Shown here: positions 8,019 through 18,487 of the stretch, in pieces
How positions within the stretch are numbered: position 1 is the stretch's first letter
Layout: every line of letters begins with the position of its first letter
Assembly: GCF_018860525.1 (NCBI RefSeq)
Contig: NZ_JAHKPM010000061.1
Location: 1-64,000 of the forward strand
Source of the DNA: Vibrio hepatarius
Lineage (GTDB): Bacteria; Pseudomonadota; Gammaproteobacteria; Enterobacterales; Vibrionaceae
Direction: 5' to 3'
DNA: 64,000 bases
Position numbers and translations under genes: made by a program
Notes under the pieces: generated by a model
What the model was told of the DNA's origin: nothing
Seen by the model: only the letters and a program-made list of their open reading frames with translations
Databases searched by the model: none

Positions 8019-10124
8019 TCATAATGAAAGACGCTTAACTATGCCACTGGCTCTTTGAGTGCGAATTTTAATTCCTCGAGCCATAACCCTATCATCAACA
8101 AATAAGCTCAGGCGATGCTTAGCACGCGTCACCCCTGTGTAGATAAGTTCACGCGTCAAAAGCGGGGTATATTCAGGTGGCAATACCACGATAGTATGTT
8201 CAAACTCACTTCCTTGAGACTTATGAATGGTCATTGCATAAGCCGTCTCATGTTCTGGCACTCGACTTGGCAATACCGCTTTGATTGAACCATCAGGCAA
8301 TTCAAAAAATACTTTTAGTCTTTCTACTCCCTCTGAGTTATCGAGCAAACACAATCCAATATCACCATTGTATAGACCTAAAGCGTGGTCATTACGCACA
8401 ACCATAACAGGACGACCATGGTACCAAAGCTCATCTTGTGTCTTAATCAATTTACGAATTTTTAATCCGCGCTCTATACGCTGATTTAGCCCGACAATGC
8501 CAAAGTCTCCCTCGCGCACAGCGCAAAGTAAGCGGCACTTAGAAAAAAGTTGTAGTGCTTCTTTTGCTGTATCGTGAATAGTACCTACTTTATCAAGAAC
8601 AACATTTTCGGCTACCTGTTCGACACGATTTAAGTAGTGACTATACTCATGGACCAAGGTTTGAATCATCTGACTATAATGATGGCTATCGACAGGAAAT
8701 TTAGCGATATCATCAAAATCCTTTTGCAAAACTAAGTCAACTTTTGTCATTGATCCTGAATTGATTGCCTTAGCAAATTGACCAATCCCAGAACGAGCAT
8801 CAAAGCGGTAGCTTTTTTGTAACATGCACAAACTGTCTGCAATTGTGACTGCTCTATCAGATGTATTAATAAGGGATTCATAGCCCGTTAATTGACTTAT
8901 TATTTTAGCTTGTTCAGAACTGTATCCGTGTTGGTGAAATAAACAAATATCACCTAATACTGCCCCGGCTTCTACAGATGCGAGCTGATCTTTATCACCC
9001 AGAAGTATTAAACGTGCATGCTTGGGTAAGGCATCTACCAGCTTATACATCATGGGTAAATCAACCATAGAGGCCTCATCGACAACCAAAATATCTAGGT
9101 GCAGAGGATTTTGTTGATTATGTCGAAAATCGGCACTATTTGGTACAGAGCCTAACAAACGGTGTAAAGTACTCGCGCCAGTAGGTATAAGGCTTTTCAA
9201 GCTCGGTTCAACCGGAAGCTCAGCCACCGCTTTACCTATAGATTCAGTCAAACGTGCCGCCGCTTTACCCGTAGGGGCAACCAGTTTAATAACCGGCACT
9301 TCATTTACCTGCTGAGCCTGTACACTCAATGCAGCAAGTAATTTAGTAACGGTAGTCGTTTTGCCCGTTCCAGGGCCACCAGAAATAACAGTAAAGCGAC
9401 GCGTCAAGGCAACAGCAGCTGCAACCTTTTGCCAATTAACACAAACAGACAAGGGCACCAAATCATCTAGGACGTTAAGCTGCTCTATTTTAGATACACT
9501 GAGAAGCTTTTGGTCTATGGTGAGCCAATCAAGTAACTCACCGCTAACAATATCAAGATGATCGCAAACAAGTTGCTGTCTAATCACCTGCGTTGAACTA
9601 CCATCAGATTGAGCCGAAACTAAAGAATTAAAGAGATAGCGATAATTTCTGGCAAATAAATGATTCAGTAACTGAGTGAGCACTTTAACATTAGTAGTCT
9701 TTAGGTTCATAGGTAACCCAAAGCTATTCAAACGCTTTGCTAACATCATTTCATAATGCCAATAACGGTGAAGGTAAAGCCTTTCACCATCAAAAATCAT
9801 AGGTGAAGTCTGTTCCGGCTCCCCAACTAACGTGGCATTGTCCAATACTTTCAGCCAATCTATCTTTTGCAACACTTGATTGAGCTGATGAGCCAGGTCG
9901 CCATATATACCCAGTTTAGCGACCAAATCAGACGGCTGGCCATAGCGGTCTAACAAAGGTAAACAAATATGGCCTTTGCCCAATTCACAGCTCAGAATAG
10001 CGGCAATAAAAGCCACATTGTCGTCTTGGCCTTGTTGGCGAATAAATCGGGAAAATTGATAATCAATTTGTCGTATCATTCCCTTTTCAACCAAAGATTT
10101 AAGAGATAAAAACAGATTTTGCAT
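8019..10124 (-). CDS. recD: Exodeoxyribonuclease V subunit alpha (RecD helicase)
   Basis: RecD is the fast 5'-3' helicase of RecBCD, which processes double-strand ends and is regulated at Chi. The superfamily 1B helicase motifs are clear: Walker A GGPGTGKTT at about 249-257, DEASM (motif II), and the C-terminal MTIHKSQGSEF (motif V/VI region). At 701 residues it is longer than the 608 of E. coli, as is usual in Vibrio. It starts 10 bp after the recB stop codon, so translation is probably coupled. No convincing terminator separates it from convergent argA. Confidence 0.96.
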   Translation of the reverse strand: MQNLFLSLKSLVEKGMIRQIDYQFSRFIRQQGQDDNVAFIAAILSCELGKGHICLPLLDRYGQPSDLVAKLGIYGDLAHQLNQVLQKIDWLKVLDNATLVGEPEQTSPMIFDGERLYLHRYWHYEMMLAKRLNSFGLPMNLKTTNVKVLTQLLNHLFARNYRYLFNSLVSAQSDGSSTQVIRQQLVCDHLDIVSGELLDWLTIDQKLLSVSKIEQLNVLDDLVPLSVCVNWQKVAAAVALTRRFTVISGGPGTGKTTTVTKLLAALSVQAQQVNEVPVIKLVAPTGKAAARLTESIGKAVAELPVEPSLKSLIPTGASTLHRLLGSVPNSADFRHNQQNPLHLDILVVDEASMVDLPMMYKLVDALPKHARLILLGDKDQLASVEAGAVLGDICLFHQHGYSSEQAKIISQLTGYESLINTSDRAVTIADSLCMLQKSYRFDARSGIGQFAKAINSGSMTKVDLVLQKDFDDIAKFPVDSHHYSQMIQTLVHEYSHYLNRVEQVAENVVLDKVGTIHDTAKEALQLFSKCRLLCAVREGDFGIVGLNQRIERGLKIRKLIKTQDELWYHGRPVMVVRNDHALGLYNGDIGLCLLDNSEGVERLKVFFELPDGSIKAVLPSRVPEHETAYAMTIHKSQGSEFEHTIVVLPPEYTPLLTRELIYTGVTRAKHRLSLFVDDRVMARGIKIRTQRASGIVKRLSL

Positions 10125-10134
10125 GGTTAGGATC

Positions 10135-13100
10135 CTATATTAACTCAATCTGCCCTGAGCTAGTTTGCTTTGGCTCTATGGATCGCCCTTCTATCAAACT
10201 ATCTAAATCTTGTAGAAACTCCAATGTAGGTCGAGCATAAAAGATTCCGTGTTCACTTTCCCCATCCATACCGCGCAAAAATAAATAATAAACACCACCA
10301 AAATGAGAGTGGTAATCATAGCTAGGCAAACGGGAACGTAAAAAACGATGTAATGCTAAAGCGTAGATTTGGTATTGCAGGTCATAGCGATGCTCAGCCA
10401 TTGCGTCCTTTAGAGCATCCCCATGATAATCACTTAGGTTATTACCAAGGAAATTGGATTTCCAATCGAGTATGAAATATTTGCCTTGATGCTCAAATAC
10501 CAAATCAATAAATCCTTTAAGCATACCTTGTGTAGAATGAAATCCTAGATCGCCAGCTTTAGCAGATAAAGGATCATGCCGTTGAATAACCCGATTTAGT
10601 GCAGGTGCGGTAAGTATTTCAATCGGTAACAAAAACTCCATTTCAACAAGACGTTGAGATACTTGCTTTTGATTAAGTTTGAGTTGTTTACCATCTAAGG
10701 GGGTATCTAAAACTGTATCAACTAAAGTCTGCAATACAGGCAGCCAAGCAGGATCTAGCTGCTCACTCTCCATCAAATCAGCCATAATCTCTGTATTGGC
10801 TTGACTTGTGGCAGGCTCAGTAAATTCTACTTCTTCAAACAAAGTGTGGAGGAAAGTACCAGGCCTCGCTCCTTTAGGAAAAGTGAAGATACTCTTTTCT
10901 GGCTCAAATAATTCTTCACCTTGTTGATCATCAGAGGAATCAACATCTAAAATCAGTATATCGGTCGGAGCATCATCAAAATGATGACTATAACCTTGCT
11001 TAACTAACCCTGAATAACTAGTGATACGCCAGTTGCGATCAATATCAGTTTGCAGCTCACTCGCACTTAATTGAACATTCTCTGGTGAGCTCATCACAAG
11101 CTTTACATCACTACTTTCGGGCAAGGACATCAGCTGTACACTGGGTAATTTATTCGCTTGCTGCTCAAGTGCAGTAGTCAATTCAGTAACGCCTCCCTGC
11201 TGGCCATTTTGGATCAAATAACCCATAGCGCTATGGTGTACCCCTGTTGGCTCCTTCGTAGAACGACCATTTCGAATCGGTGCCATACCAATAAAACATC
11301 CATAAATAGCTCGCGTAAGTGCAACATAGATTAGTCGCAAATCTTCCGCTAATCTTTCTTTGTCAGCCTGCTGGAGTGATACTTCTTGCGCTGTAATATC
11401 GAGAATGGTTTGATCCAATCGACTATCGTAGTATTTTGCTTCGCTAGCTTGACGATAATTCAACACAAATGGCAAAAAAACCAGATCATATTCAAGCCCC
11501 TTAGATTTGTGGATAGTGACAATTTGCACTAAGTTTCGTTCTGACTCCAAGCGCTTAATCTGCTCTTCACTAGCACCAAACCCAGTATGCGCATCTGATA
11601 TTGATTGGGCTAACCAACGCAAAAGGCCGTGGTCGCTATCTAGTTCCAAACTCGCTTGTTGGAGTAGTTCTCCGATATGCATAAAATCCGTAAGCGAGCG
11701 TTCACCATTATCTTCTTCCAATAAACGTTCAGCAATGTGCCTTTTACTCATAACGCTTCGTAACATGGGCAAAATACCACGCTGTATCCACAAACGTCGG
11801 TATTGTTTAAACTCATTAATGATATTTTCCCACTCAATTTCATCATTATTGAGCTTGTCTAATGAAGCGGCATCCAAGGCAAATATTTCAGAAGCGATAC
11901 TCGCTCTAAGGGATCGCTCATTTTCTGGTGTCAACACAGCTTGAAGCAAGCGTTGTATATCTTCTGCCACTACTGAGGTAAACACATTATCACGGTTAGA
12001 AAGATAGACACTAGCAACGCCCTTAGTTGCCAAAGCTTGCTTGATAATATGGCCTTCACTACCCGTCCTTACCAATACTGCTATGTCTCCAGCTTGAATG
12101 CTATGTCGAGATTTCCCATCATCAAATACCGCACTATTTTGCTGCGCTGCCGATAAAATATCATGAATTTCTTGTGCACATGCCTGTGCCATTGCATGCT
12201 GATATTCGCCTTTAGAGATGGGTTTATCCTCCGTCTCTTGTAGCCAGAAAGTCAAAGCAGGTTGAGGCTGGCCATGCAGTAGCCAGCGGCGTTTATCAGC
12301 ATCTGGACTTGCATTTACTGGTAAAAAGGGAATGTCATCATCGTATATAAATGGATGCTTCGGAGTAACAAACAACTGATTAACCGCACAAACCATATCT
12401 TCACTCGATCGCCAATTAGTCCCAAGGGTAAAATGGGAAGAAACCTGATTACGAGCCTTGATGTAAGTAAAAATATCGGCACCACGAAATCCATAAATGG
12501 CCTGTTTAGGATCGCCTATCATAAATAAGCCACACTGTGGTGAGTTAAGGTAGATACGACTGAAAATACTGTATTGAAGCGGATCGGTATCTTGAAACTC
12601 ATCGATCATCGCAACCGGATATAGCAAACGTATACGCTCAGTAAGTTGATCTGTCGCGTCATCATCTATGGCAGCCGAAAGCTGGGTGAGTAAATCATCA
12701 AACGATAGCCATTGTTTCTGTTGCTTAGCTTTAGATAACATTTCTCGGCACTTTTCTATCGCGTGTGCCAGTATGGGGGCTTCTAAGTTTATAGGGCTTA
12801 GAATAAACTCATCAATTGCAGCAAATACCGGATGGCTCGGCCCATCACCTTTAAGGGTTTTCTCATCGAGCACACTCTGGGCAAACTTTTCCAACTTGTC
12901 TGGGTAGTCATAGCCTGTCGTTTCTGTCGATGCCCAGAAATCAATAGCTTCAAGCCAAGTAGGCAAAGACTTTTTACTGTAGCTGCGCTTATTAATATCT
13001 GATCCACTAATTAAAGTGAGATAGTCCTGTTGGCCTGAACGCCAAAGCGCTTTTAGCTGGTCAATTTTTCTAAGATTTTCAGTGTGAAGTTCAATTAAGC

Positions 13101-13755
13101 TTCCTTGCATCGCAGGTACTGAAGTTCGCAGCGGCGACCCTGTCAAATAAGGGCTTATTTTTCTTAGCAACTCAACAGGTGAGTGCCAAATACGGCGAAC
13201 TTCTCCTGCTAAATTAAGTGGTAATGGATAAAAGTTACGTCGCCAATAATCAGCCACTACTTGAGCCTTAAGGCGACTTTCATCGGTAATAAATTCGTTA
13301 TTAAACCGGCTACCAGATTCAAATGCATTTTGGGTAAGCATACGCTGGCAAAAACCATGAATCGTATAAACCGCCGCTTCATCCATCTGCCTTTCTGCCT
13401 GCAAAAGAATCTCGGCAGCTTGTTGGTGATCGTCAATCTGATGTAATAGGGGTTCAATAACGGGATCCGTACTGTCGCCACGAGAAAATGCAATTCTCGC
13501 GTCATGAATACGCGTTCGAATACGATCGCGCAACTCAGCGGTAGCGGCCTCGGTAAAGGTTACCACTAATATCTGATCTACTGTCAGTGGCTGCTGGTGC
13601 TTTGCCTTTGTACTGCCGTGTCCAAGTAGTAACCTCAGGTACAACCCTGCAATAGTGAAGGTTTTACCTGTTCCGGCAGAGGCCTCAATTAAACGAGCAC
13701 CGTGCAATGGGAAAGTCATGGTATTGAGCGATATGGCTATTGAAGCAGATGTCAC
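10135..13755 (-). CDS. recB: Exodeoxyribonuclease V subunit beta (RecB helicase-nuclease)
   Basis: RecB is the 3'-5' helicase and the nuclease of RecBCD, and loads RecA after Chi. UvrD-family motifs are seen: Walker A EASAGTGKTFT near residue 25-34, DEFQDTDPLQ (motif II), and IVTIHKSKGLEYDLVF (motif V). The C-terminal nuclease domain has GFIDLVFEH and, at about residue 1097-1101, DWKSN, the metal-binding Asp and Lys of the RecB nuclease motif, followed by YDLQYQIYALAL. The length of 1206 is normal. The first codon is GTG. The order recC-recB-recD lacks the ptrA gene found between recC and recB in E. coli. Confidence 0.97.
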   Translation of the reverse strand: MTSASIAISLNTMTFPLHGARLIEASAGTGKTFTIAGLYLRLLLGHGSTKAKHQQPLTVDQILVVTFTEAATAELRDRIRTRIHDARIAFSRGDSTDPVIEPLLHQIDDHQQAAEILLQAERQMDEAAVYTIHGFCQRMLTQNAFESGSRFNNEFITDESRLKAQVVADYWRRNFYPLPLNLAGEVRRIWHSPVELLRKISPYLTGSPLRTSVPAMQGSLIELHTENLRKIDQLKALWRSGQQDYLTLISGSDINKRSYSKKSLPTWLEAIDFWASTETTGYDYPDKLEKFAQSVLDEKTLKGDGPSHPVFAAIDEFILSPINLEAPILAHAIEKCREMLSKAKQQKQWLSFDDLLTQLSAAIDDDATDQLTERIRLLYPVAMIDEFQDTDPLQYSIFSRIYLNSPQCGLFMIGDPKQAIYGFRGADIFTYIKARNQVSSHFTLGTNWRSSEDMVCAVNQLFVTPKHPFIYDDDIPFLPVNASPDADKRRWLLHGQPQPALTFWLQETEDKPISKGEYQHAMAQACAQEIHDILSAAQQNSAVFDDGKSRHSIQAGDIAVLVRTGSEGHIIKQALATKGVASVYLSNRDNVFTSVVAEDIQRLLQAVLTPENERSLRASIASEIFALDAASLDKLNNDEIEWENIINEFKQYRRLWIQRGILPMLRSVMSKRHIAERLLEEDNGERSLTDFMHIGELLQQASLELDSDHGLLRWLAQSISDAHTGFGASEEQIKRLESERNLVQIVTIHKSKGLEYDLVFLPFVLNYRQASEAKYYDSRLDQTILDITAQEVSLQQADKERLAEDLRLIYVALTRAIYGCFIGMAPIRNGRSTKEPTGVHHSAMGYLIQNGQQGGVTELTTALEQQANKLPSVQLMSLPESSDVKLVMSSPENVQLSASELQTDIDRNWRITSYSGLVKQGYSHHFDDAPTDILILDVDSSDDQQGEELFEPEKSIFTFPKGARPGTFLHTLFEEVEFTEPATSQANTEIMADLMESEQLDPAWLPVLQTLVDTVLDTPLDGKQLKLNQKQVSQRLVEMEFLLPIEILTAPALNRVIQRHDPLSAKAGDLGFHSTQGMLKGFIDLVFEHQGKYFILDWKSNFLGNNLSDYHGDALKDAMAEHRYDLQYQIYALALHRFLRSRLPSYDYHSHFGGVYYLFLRGMDGESEHGIFYARPTLEFLQDLDSLIEGRSIEPKQTSSGQIELI

Positions 13756-13842
13756 AATTTTTTAACCCTTCATTTATTCCAATAAAGACACGTAAATTAA
13801 ACGATATTAAATAACAACCAATTCGCTCATAACATAACGAGG

Positions 13843-16800
13843 TTATTCACTACAATTATCTTGCACCGCTAACCTTGGAGCTTGCATAACCAAAGTCGCT
13901 AAATCTCTTACTTGTAATGCAAGCTCATCACTCCACTTTGGCCAAATTCTGGAAATATAAGCATTGGAACCTTCACCTAGTTTTTTTCTCCCAACCATTT
14001 GGTAGCCATCGTTAAATTTCTCAGCCATTTTCTTCAAAGATTTTTCTTCATTCTCAGACCAGCTTCCTCGACTGAATCCAGCTTCAACACACGCTAAAAC
14101 CGTTGATGGGAAGTAAGCCAAAGGAGTCGTCATCCCTTGATAATAGAGGCAAATCAACTCACCAAGATTAGACTTAGCACGACTCGGATCCACTATTGCA
14201 GGAAAAGTCAGGTGAATAATCCCCTCTTTACGATCATATCCCACCATATGGGTACACTGGTTATGCCCCATTGCATTCATTGCCAGATGATCTATCCAAG
14301 TCGATAAATAATCCTGAGCCCTTATCCGGCCACTACGAAAACGTACTAAACCTGAGCGGTAGTTCTGAGTCAGCCATCCTGTAAGTTCAATTGGCTTACC
14401 CTCTCCCAAAATATCAAAAGATAATTTAACTTCTCGATCTTCTATTTCACAGCTGCAAAGCCAAAGCAGTTTTTCAACTAATTCCTGCGCTTGAACACGA
14501 TTCGTTTCAAACTCAATATCACCAAAAGCCCCAACAGGTAACTTACCCTGAGCCCGCTGCTGAGCAATAAATTCTTCAATGATGACTTGCTGATCTGCAT
14601 TACCTTTGAGCTGAGCTTCAAGCAGCATTTCGAGTAAACCATCTCGCATTTGATAGCTTTCCAGCCCATTTAATACAAAAGGCTCATCATCTTCAATGAC
14701 AGATAGTGGTGGTTCAAATTCCACTTTTAAACGACGGTTAAAAAAGTATTGAACCGGCATTCGCCAAAAGCGCTGTAGTTCCACTAAATCCAGCTCCTGA
14801 GGGAAAACAGCATCAAGTAAGTATTCACTTAACTGACAGTTGAATTGCCCACCAACTAGACCTTGGCGGTTAGCAGCAGGTAACCATTCTTTGGCATAGC
14901 TAGTATTGTGCGCAGAAAAGGCACTAGGACTAAATGGAACCATAGAATGCAGACTTCGAATAGCGGCAAGTAAGCGCTTTCCAGACTGATCAACACTTAG
15001 CGTCTCATCGCCTTTCAAACAGAAGTTCTGCTGACAATACTCCATCAATTCAGAGACCAATACTGAGGGGACTCGCTCGGTATTATCTTGAATCGAGCGG
15101 CCTATATAACTGATATAAAGCTTATGCTGAGCAGATAATAAAGCTTCTAGAAAAAGATAACGATCATCATCACGACGTGAACGGTCACCGGGCCTAGAAC
15201 GACCATTCATAAGGTCAAAACTTTCTGGTGGCACACTACGCGGGTAGACTCCATCATTCATTCCCAACAGGCATACAGTTCGAAACGGAATTGAACGCAT
15301 CGGCATTAAGGTACAAAAATTAACCTGCCCTGCAAGAAAACGTTGGCTCACTCGTGTTGTAGAAAGTTTATTTTTAAGGTATTGAGAGACAATATTGGGC
15401 GTCAATTCTTGTTGATATGCTGCCTCTTTAATTTGCTCATTCAATCCGGATAATGTATCGCGAATTGACTTAAGTACCGCTTCACCTTCTAAATCGACCT
15501 TAAAAAAGTCATCTAAAGCCAAGGTCAATATTTCACGCCAGTTTTCAATTGATTGGGTTAAAGCTAGCTTAGTGCGATAATCACTAACTGTTTCAATAAA
15601 GTGAGCTAATTTACCTGCCAACTCAGCGCCTACCCCTTGCACCTGATTGTAAGGCGAAAGTAGACCATTCTCTGTTTCTAGTAGTCCAGCTGAATCAGAC
15701 ATTGCATAGCCAAGCAGCATACGCTGAATACCAAATTGCCATGTGTTTTGTCTCGTTTCAGGTAAATCAAATTCTTCTCCGCTATGAAGGCTGAGACCCC
15801 ATCGAATACCAGACTCCTCAACCCAAAGTTTTGCTTGAAAAAACTCTTCTTCACTCAATCCAAACCGAGATAAGATAGAAGGTGTTTCCAATAGTTCGAG
15901 CAACTCTGAAGCAAGACAGCGGGTACTGGGTAAATTCACAATCTGCATAAACGAATGTAAAATAGGGCTTTCCTGATCAGCGGTTCGATCCGAAATAGAA
16001 TAAGGAATGAAACGCTCGCCAGGTGCATTACCAAATACCGCTTGAATAGCGGGGCTATAGGCATTGATATCCGCCACCATAACAATGATATCACGTGGTT
16101 TTAGACTCGATTCTAGATTAAACATCGCCAATAACTGATCATGTAGAACCTCAACTTCCCGCATCGCGCTATGGCAAACATGCAAACTAATAGAAAAATC
16201 TTGAGGTTCAATGATATGTTTATGCTGGCTTGAATCGATAATATTATCATTCTGCTGCTCTTCGAGATTAAAAATGTCAGCCTGAATATGATGTAATAAA
16301 GAGTCTCTATCGATAGCAACAAAAGCTTCAATTTCATGTGAGTCTATTTGTGACAGCAAAAACATATTATCTCTGCCTAGCTTTCCCATGGAAGCAAGTA
16401 AACTATTTCCAACAGCATGGGTATGCAACCCATCATCCAAATTCTGTTCAATACCCCCTTTCAACTGACACGATTCACCTTCTCGTTCAGAATGATCGTC
16501 TTTCCACACCAAATGCTGGCGATGCCGAGCAGCCAGACGCGCAAGGTATTTGCGATCTCGCACCTCACCCCAATAATAGCGACAAGGATTAGTAAACATT
16601 AAATGAACATCAATATGTTCACCAATAGCTTTAAGCGCATCAATATAACGTGGGGGCAAAGACGTGATACCAAAGACAAAAAGGCGTTTAGGCCATTGTT
16701 CACAACGACCAGAATCATTGGCTAGCCTATCAATAAAATTTTGGTAAAGATTAGCTCTATGGTAAGGGGATTGAGCAAGGTAAAGCGTATGATCGTATAG

Positions 16801-17313
16801 TGCTCGCCACAAAATAGGCTGCCAGTTATGCTCACCTTGTATTTCAGTTACTTCTTGACCCATTTCCCAACGGGCAATCCATTCAGGTCGATAAACGAGG
16901 TAACCATCAAATATGTCGGCGATTTTTTCAGCTAGTTGATATAACTTACTCTGATCTTGATCATTTTGCAGATAATGCTTTAACGCGGAAAATTCCTCTT
17001 TTTCCAACAAACTTGGTAGGATTTGCATCAATTTCCAAGTCATCGCCTCTTTGTTAAACGCACTTCGTTGCGGCACATCGGCAAGAACTTGCGTAAACAT
17101 ATTCCAAATAAACGTCGCAGGAAGCGGAAAGATCATGTTCGCTGCAACACCAAACTCTTTAGCTAACTCTATTTTTAGCCACTGAGACATCCCAGGGCTC
17201 TGGACCAAAATCTGTTCCTGATCAAAAGGGTTATCTAAAGGATTAAGCCGAATCAACTCGACCAGTAAGGATTTTAAAACGTCGACTTGGTTGGAATGGT
17301 AGACAGTAAACAA
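13843..17313 (-). CDS. recC: Exodeoxyribonuclease V subunit gamma (RecC)
   Basis: RecC is the scaffold and Chi-recognition subunit of RecBCD. The N-terminus FTVYHSNQVDVL matches the RecC start (LRVYHSN in E. coli), and ILVQSPGMSQWLK is the diagnostic early motif. The only start that fits the homology is TTG at 17313, an uncommon codon for an essential subunit. The length of 1156 compares with 1122 in E. coli. The 87-bp gap before recB has no hairpin terminator, so recC, recB and recD are likely one transcript. Confidence 0.96.
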   Translation of the reverse strand: MFTVYHSNQVDVLKSLLVELIRLNPLDNPFDQEQILVQSPGMSQWLKIELAKEFGVAANMIFPLPATFIWNMFTQVLADVPQRSAFNKEAMTWKLMQILPSLLEKEEFSALKHYLQNDQDQSKLYQLAEKIADIFDGYLVYRPEWIARWEMGQEVTEIQGEHNWQPILWRALYDHTLYLAQSPYHRANLYQNFIDRLANDSGRCEQWPKRLFVFGITSLPPRYIDALKAIGEHIDVHLMFTNPCRYYWGEVRDRKYLARLAARHRQHLVWKDDHSEREGESCQLKGGIEQNLDDGLHTHAVGNSLLASMGKLGRDNMFLLSQIDSHEIEAFVAIDRDSLLHHIQADIFNLEEQQNDNIIDSSQHKHIIEPQDFSISLHVCHSAMREVEVLHDQLLAMFNLESSLKPRDIIVMVADINAYSPAIQAVFGNAPGERFIPYSISDRTADQESPILHSFMQIVNLPSTRCLASELLELLETPSILSRFGLSEEEFFQAKLWVEESGIRWGLSLHSGEEFDLPETRQNTWQFGIQRMLLGYAMSDSAGLLETENGLLSPYNQVQGVGAELAGKLAHFIETVSDYRTKLALTQSIENWREILTLALDDFFKVDLEGEAVLKSIRDTLSGLNEQIKEAAYQQELTPNIVSQYLKNKLSTTRVSQRFLAGQVNFCTLMPMRSIPFRTVCLLGMNDGVYPRSVPPESFDLMNGRSRPGDRSRRDDDRYLFLEALLSAQHKLYISYIGRSIQDNTERVPSVLVSELMEYCQQNFCLKGDETLSVDQSGKRLLAAIRSLHSMVPFSPSAFSAHNTSYAKEWLPAANRQGLVGGQFNCQLSEYLLDAVFPQELDLVELQRFWRMPVQYFFNRRLKVEFEPPLSVIEDDEPFVLNGLESYQMRDGLLEMLLEAQLKGNADQQVIIEEFIAQQRAQGKLPVGAFGDIEFETNRVQAQELVEKLLWLCSCEIEDREVKLSFDILGEGKPIELTGWLTQNYRSGLVRFRSGRIRAQDYLSTWIDHLAMNAMGHNQCTHMVGYDRKEGIIHLTFPAIVDPSRAKSNLGELICLYYQGMTTPLAYFPSTVLACVEAGFSRGSWSENEEKSLKKMAEKFNDGYQMVGRKKLGEGSNAYISRIWPKWSDELALQVRDLATLVMQAPRLAVQDNCSE

Positions 17314-17407
17314 AATACACTCACACTATCATTGCCGCAATTGCGTCCAGATTAGCATAAGTGTATTAGTTTCTTGAGTATTAAGCTCCGATTAATGCTT
17401 TAAAAGG

Positions 17408-18379
17408 CTAAGCATTACGCACTATCACTTTATGGGGTTGATAGAAGTTAAAATATCTCAATGCAACATAAGAAATAACCGCGGTAGCAATAATTAATTC
17501 AACTCCAGCTAGAGTATGCACCTGCTGTACATATTGGCTATCCACTCCTGATACTTGCATCCAGCTCGCCAGTTTAAATAAAGCAGTAGCACCAATGGCC
17601 ATTGGAAAAGTAAAAGCGGCATAACCTGGGCTAAATGGTAATCTTAATAATCTAAAGAAAGCGAGATATATAATAGCTGTCATTAAAACACCAATACCAA
17701 ACAATAATCCAACAATCACAGGGGATGGTTGGGCGGCAACAGTAAGGTATCCAGCTAGTGATAGACTAGCAGGAGCTGCCATAATAGCTAGTGTAGGTTT
17801 CGCTGCATCTGGTACTTCATGAGTGAACATAAAACGGTAAATCATCATAGGCAACATGACAGCATAAACCAGCATACCAAAGATTAAAGTACCATTCGCA
17901 ATAGCTAATAAATCTGGATTGCCAGAAAAAGCAACATCGGCAACGATAATACCTACAGGAGGAACAAACCAGCTTGGCACCATATGATGCAATTCAAACT
18001 CTTTTGCTCTGTGATACACAAAACTGACGAGAAAGATAATGTGCAGACCTACAGCGGCAAGCCAGATCATATCACCAAGCATAGGGTAAAAATGCCCTAT
18101 GGAATTGGATACCACCATAGTAGCCATTGCAAATGTAGGGACTACGCTTCCAACAACAGGGTGAGCAAGATCTTGACGAAGTAAGTGACCGTGACAAAGA
18201 AATTTCACTGCGAGTATTACCAACAATACACTCGCAATAAGGGCTCCTGCTAGCTGGCCAAAGCCATTCAAAGGAGCAAAGTTCTCCCAGCACCATCCTA
18301 AACTGGCAATCCCGAGCGCTAACCCAGCCATTGGTGTAGGTGCTCCCATTACTTTTGCTTTTGTCGCTTTAATCATCAT
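17408..18379 (-). CDS. TDT/SLAC1-family membrane transporter (TehA-like)
   Basis: A 323-residue integral membrane protein with about ten hydrophobic helices, of the tellurite-resistance/dicarboxylate transporter (TDT, PF03595) family. Recognisable pieces are the N-terminal PTPMAGLALGIASLGWCWE and, late in the protein, SPGYAAFTFPMAIGATAL, typical of TehA/SLAC1. Family members export sulfite (fungal Ssu1), move malate (Mae1) or act as anion channels, so the substrate here is unknown. Two ATG codons (18379 and 18376) are possible starts. It is divergent from a LysR regulator, which is probably its controller. Confidence 0.85.
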   Translation of the reverse strand: MMIKATKAKVMGAPTPMAGLALGIASLGWCWENFAPLNGFGQLAGALIASVLLVILAVKFLCHGHLLRQDLAHPVVGSVVPTFAMATMVVSNSIGHFYPMLGDMIWLAAVGLHIIFLVSFVYHRAKEFELHHMVPSWFVPPVGIIVADVAFSGNPDLLAIANGTLIFGMLVYAVMLPMMIYRFMFTHEVPDAAKPTLAIMAAPASLSLAGYLTVAAQPSPVIVGLLFGIGVLMTAIIYLAFFRLLRLPFSPGYAAFTFPMAIGATALFKLASWMQVSGVDSQYVQQVHTLAGVELIIATAVISYVALRYFNFYQPHKVIVRNA

Positions 18380-18487
18380 CGCCTCACAATCTTTCTTTGT
18401 TCCTCAACAATAATAATACGCTTGATATTCGTTCATATATATATAATTATTTAAAACACACGTTCAAAATAAATTAACGGTAATGTC

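Noticed and set aside
11507..11944. 145-codon plus-strand ORF inside recB
   Set aside because: It is antisense to a well-conserved helicase gene and has no domain, so it is a shadow frame.
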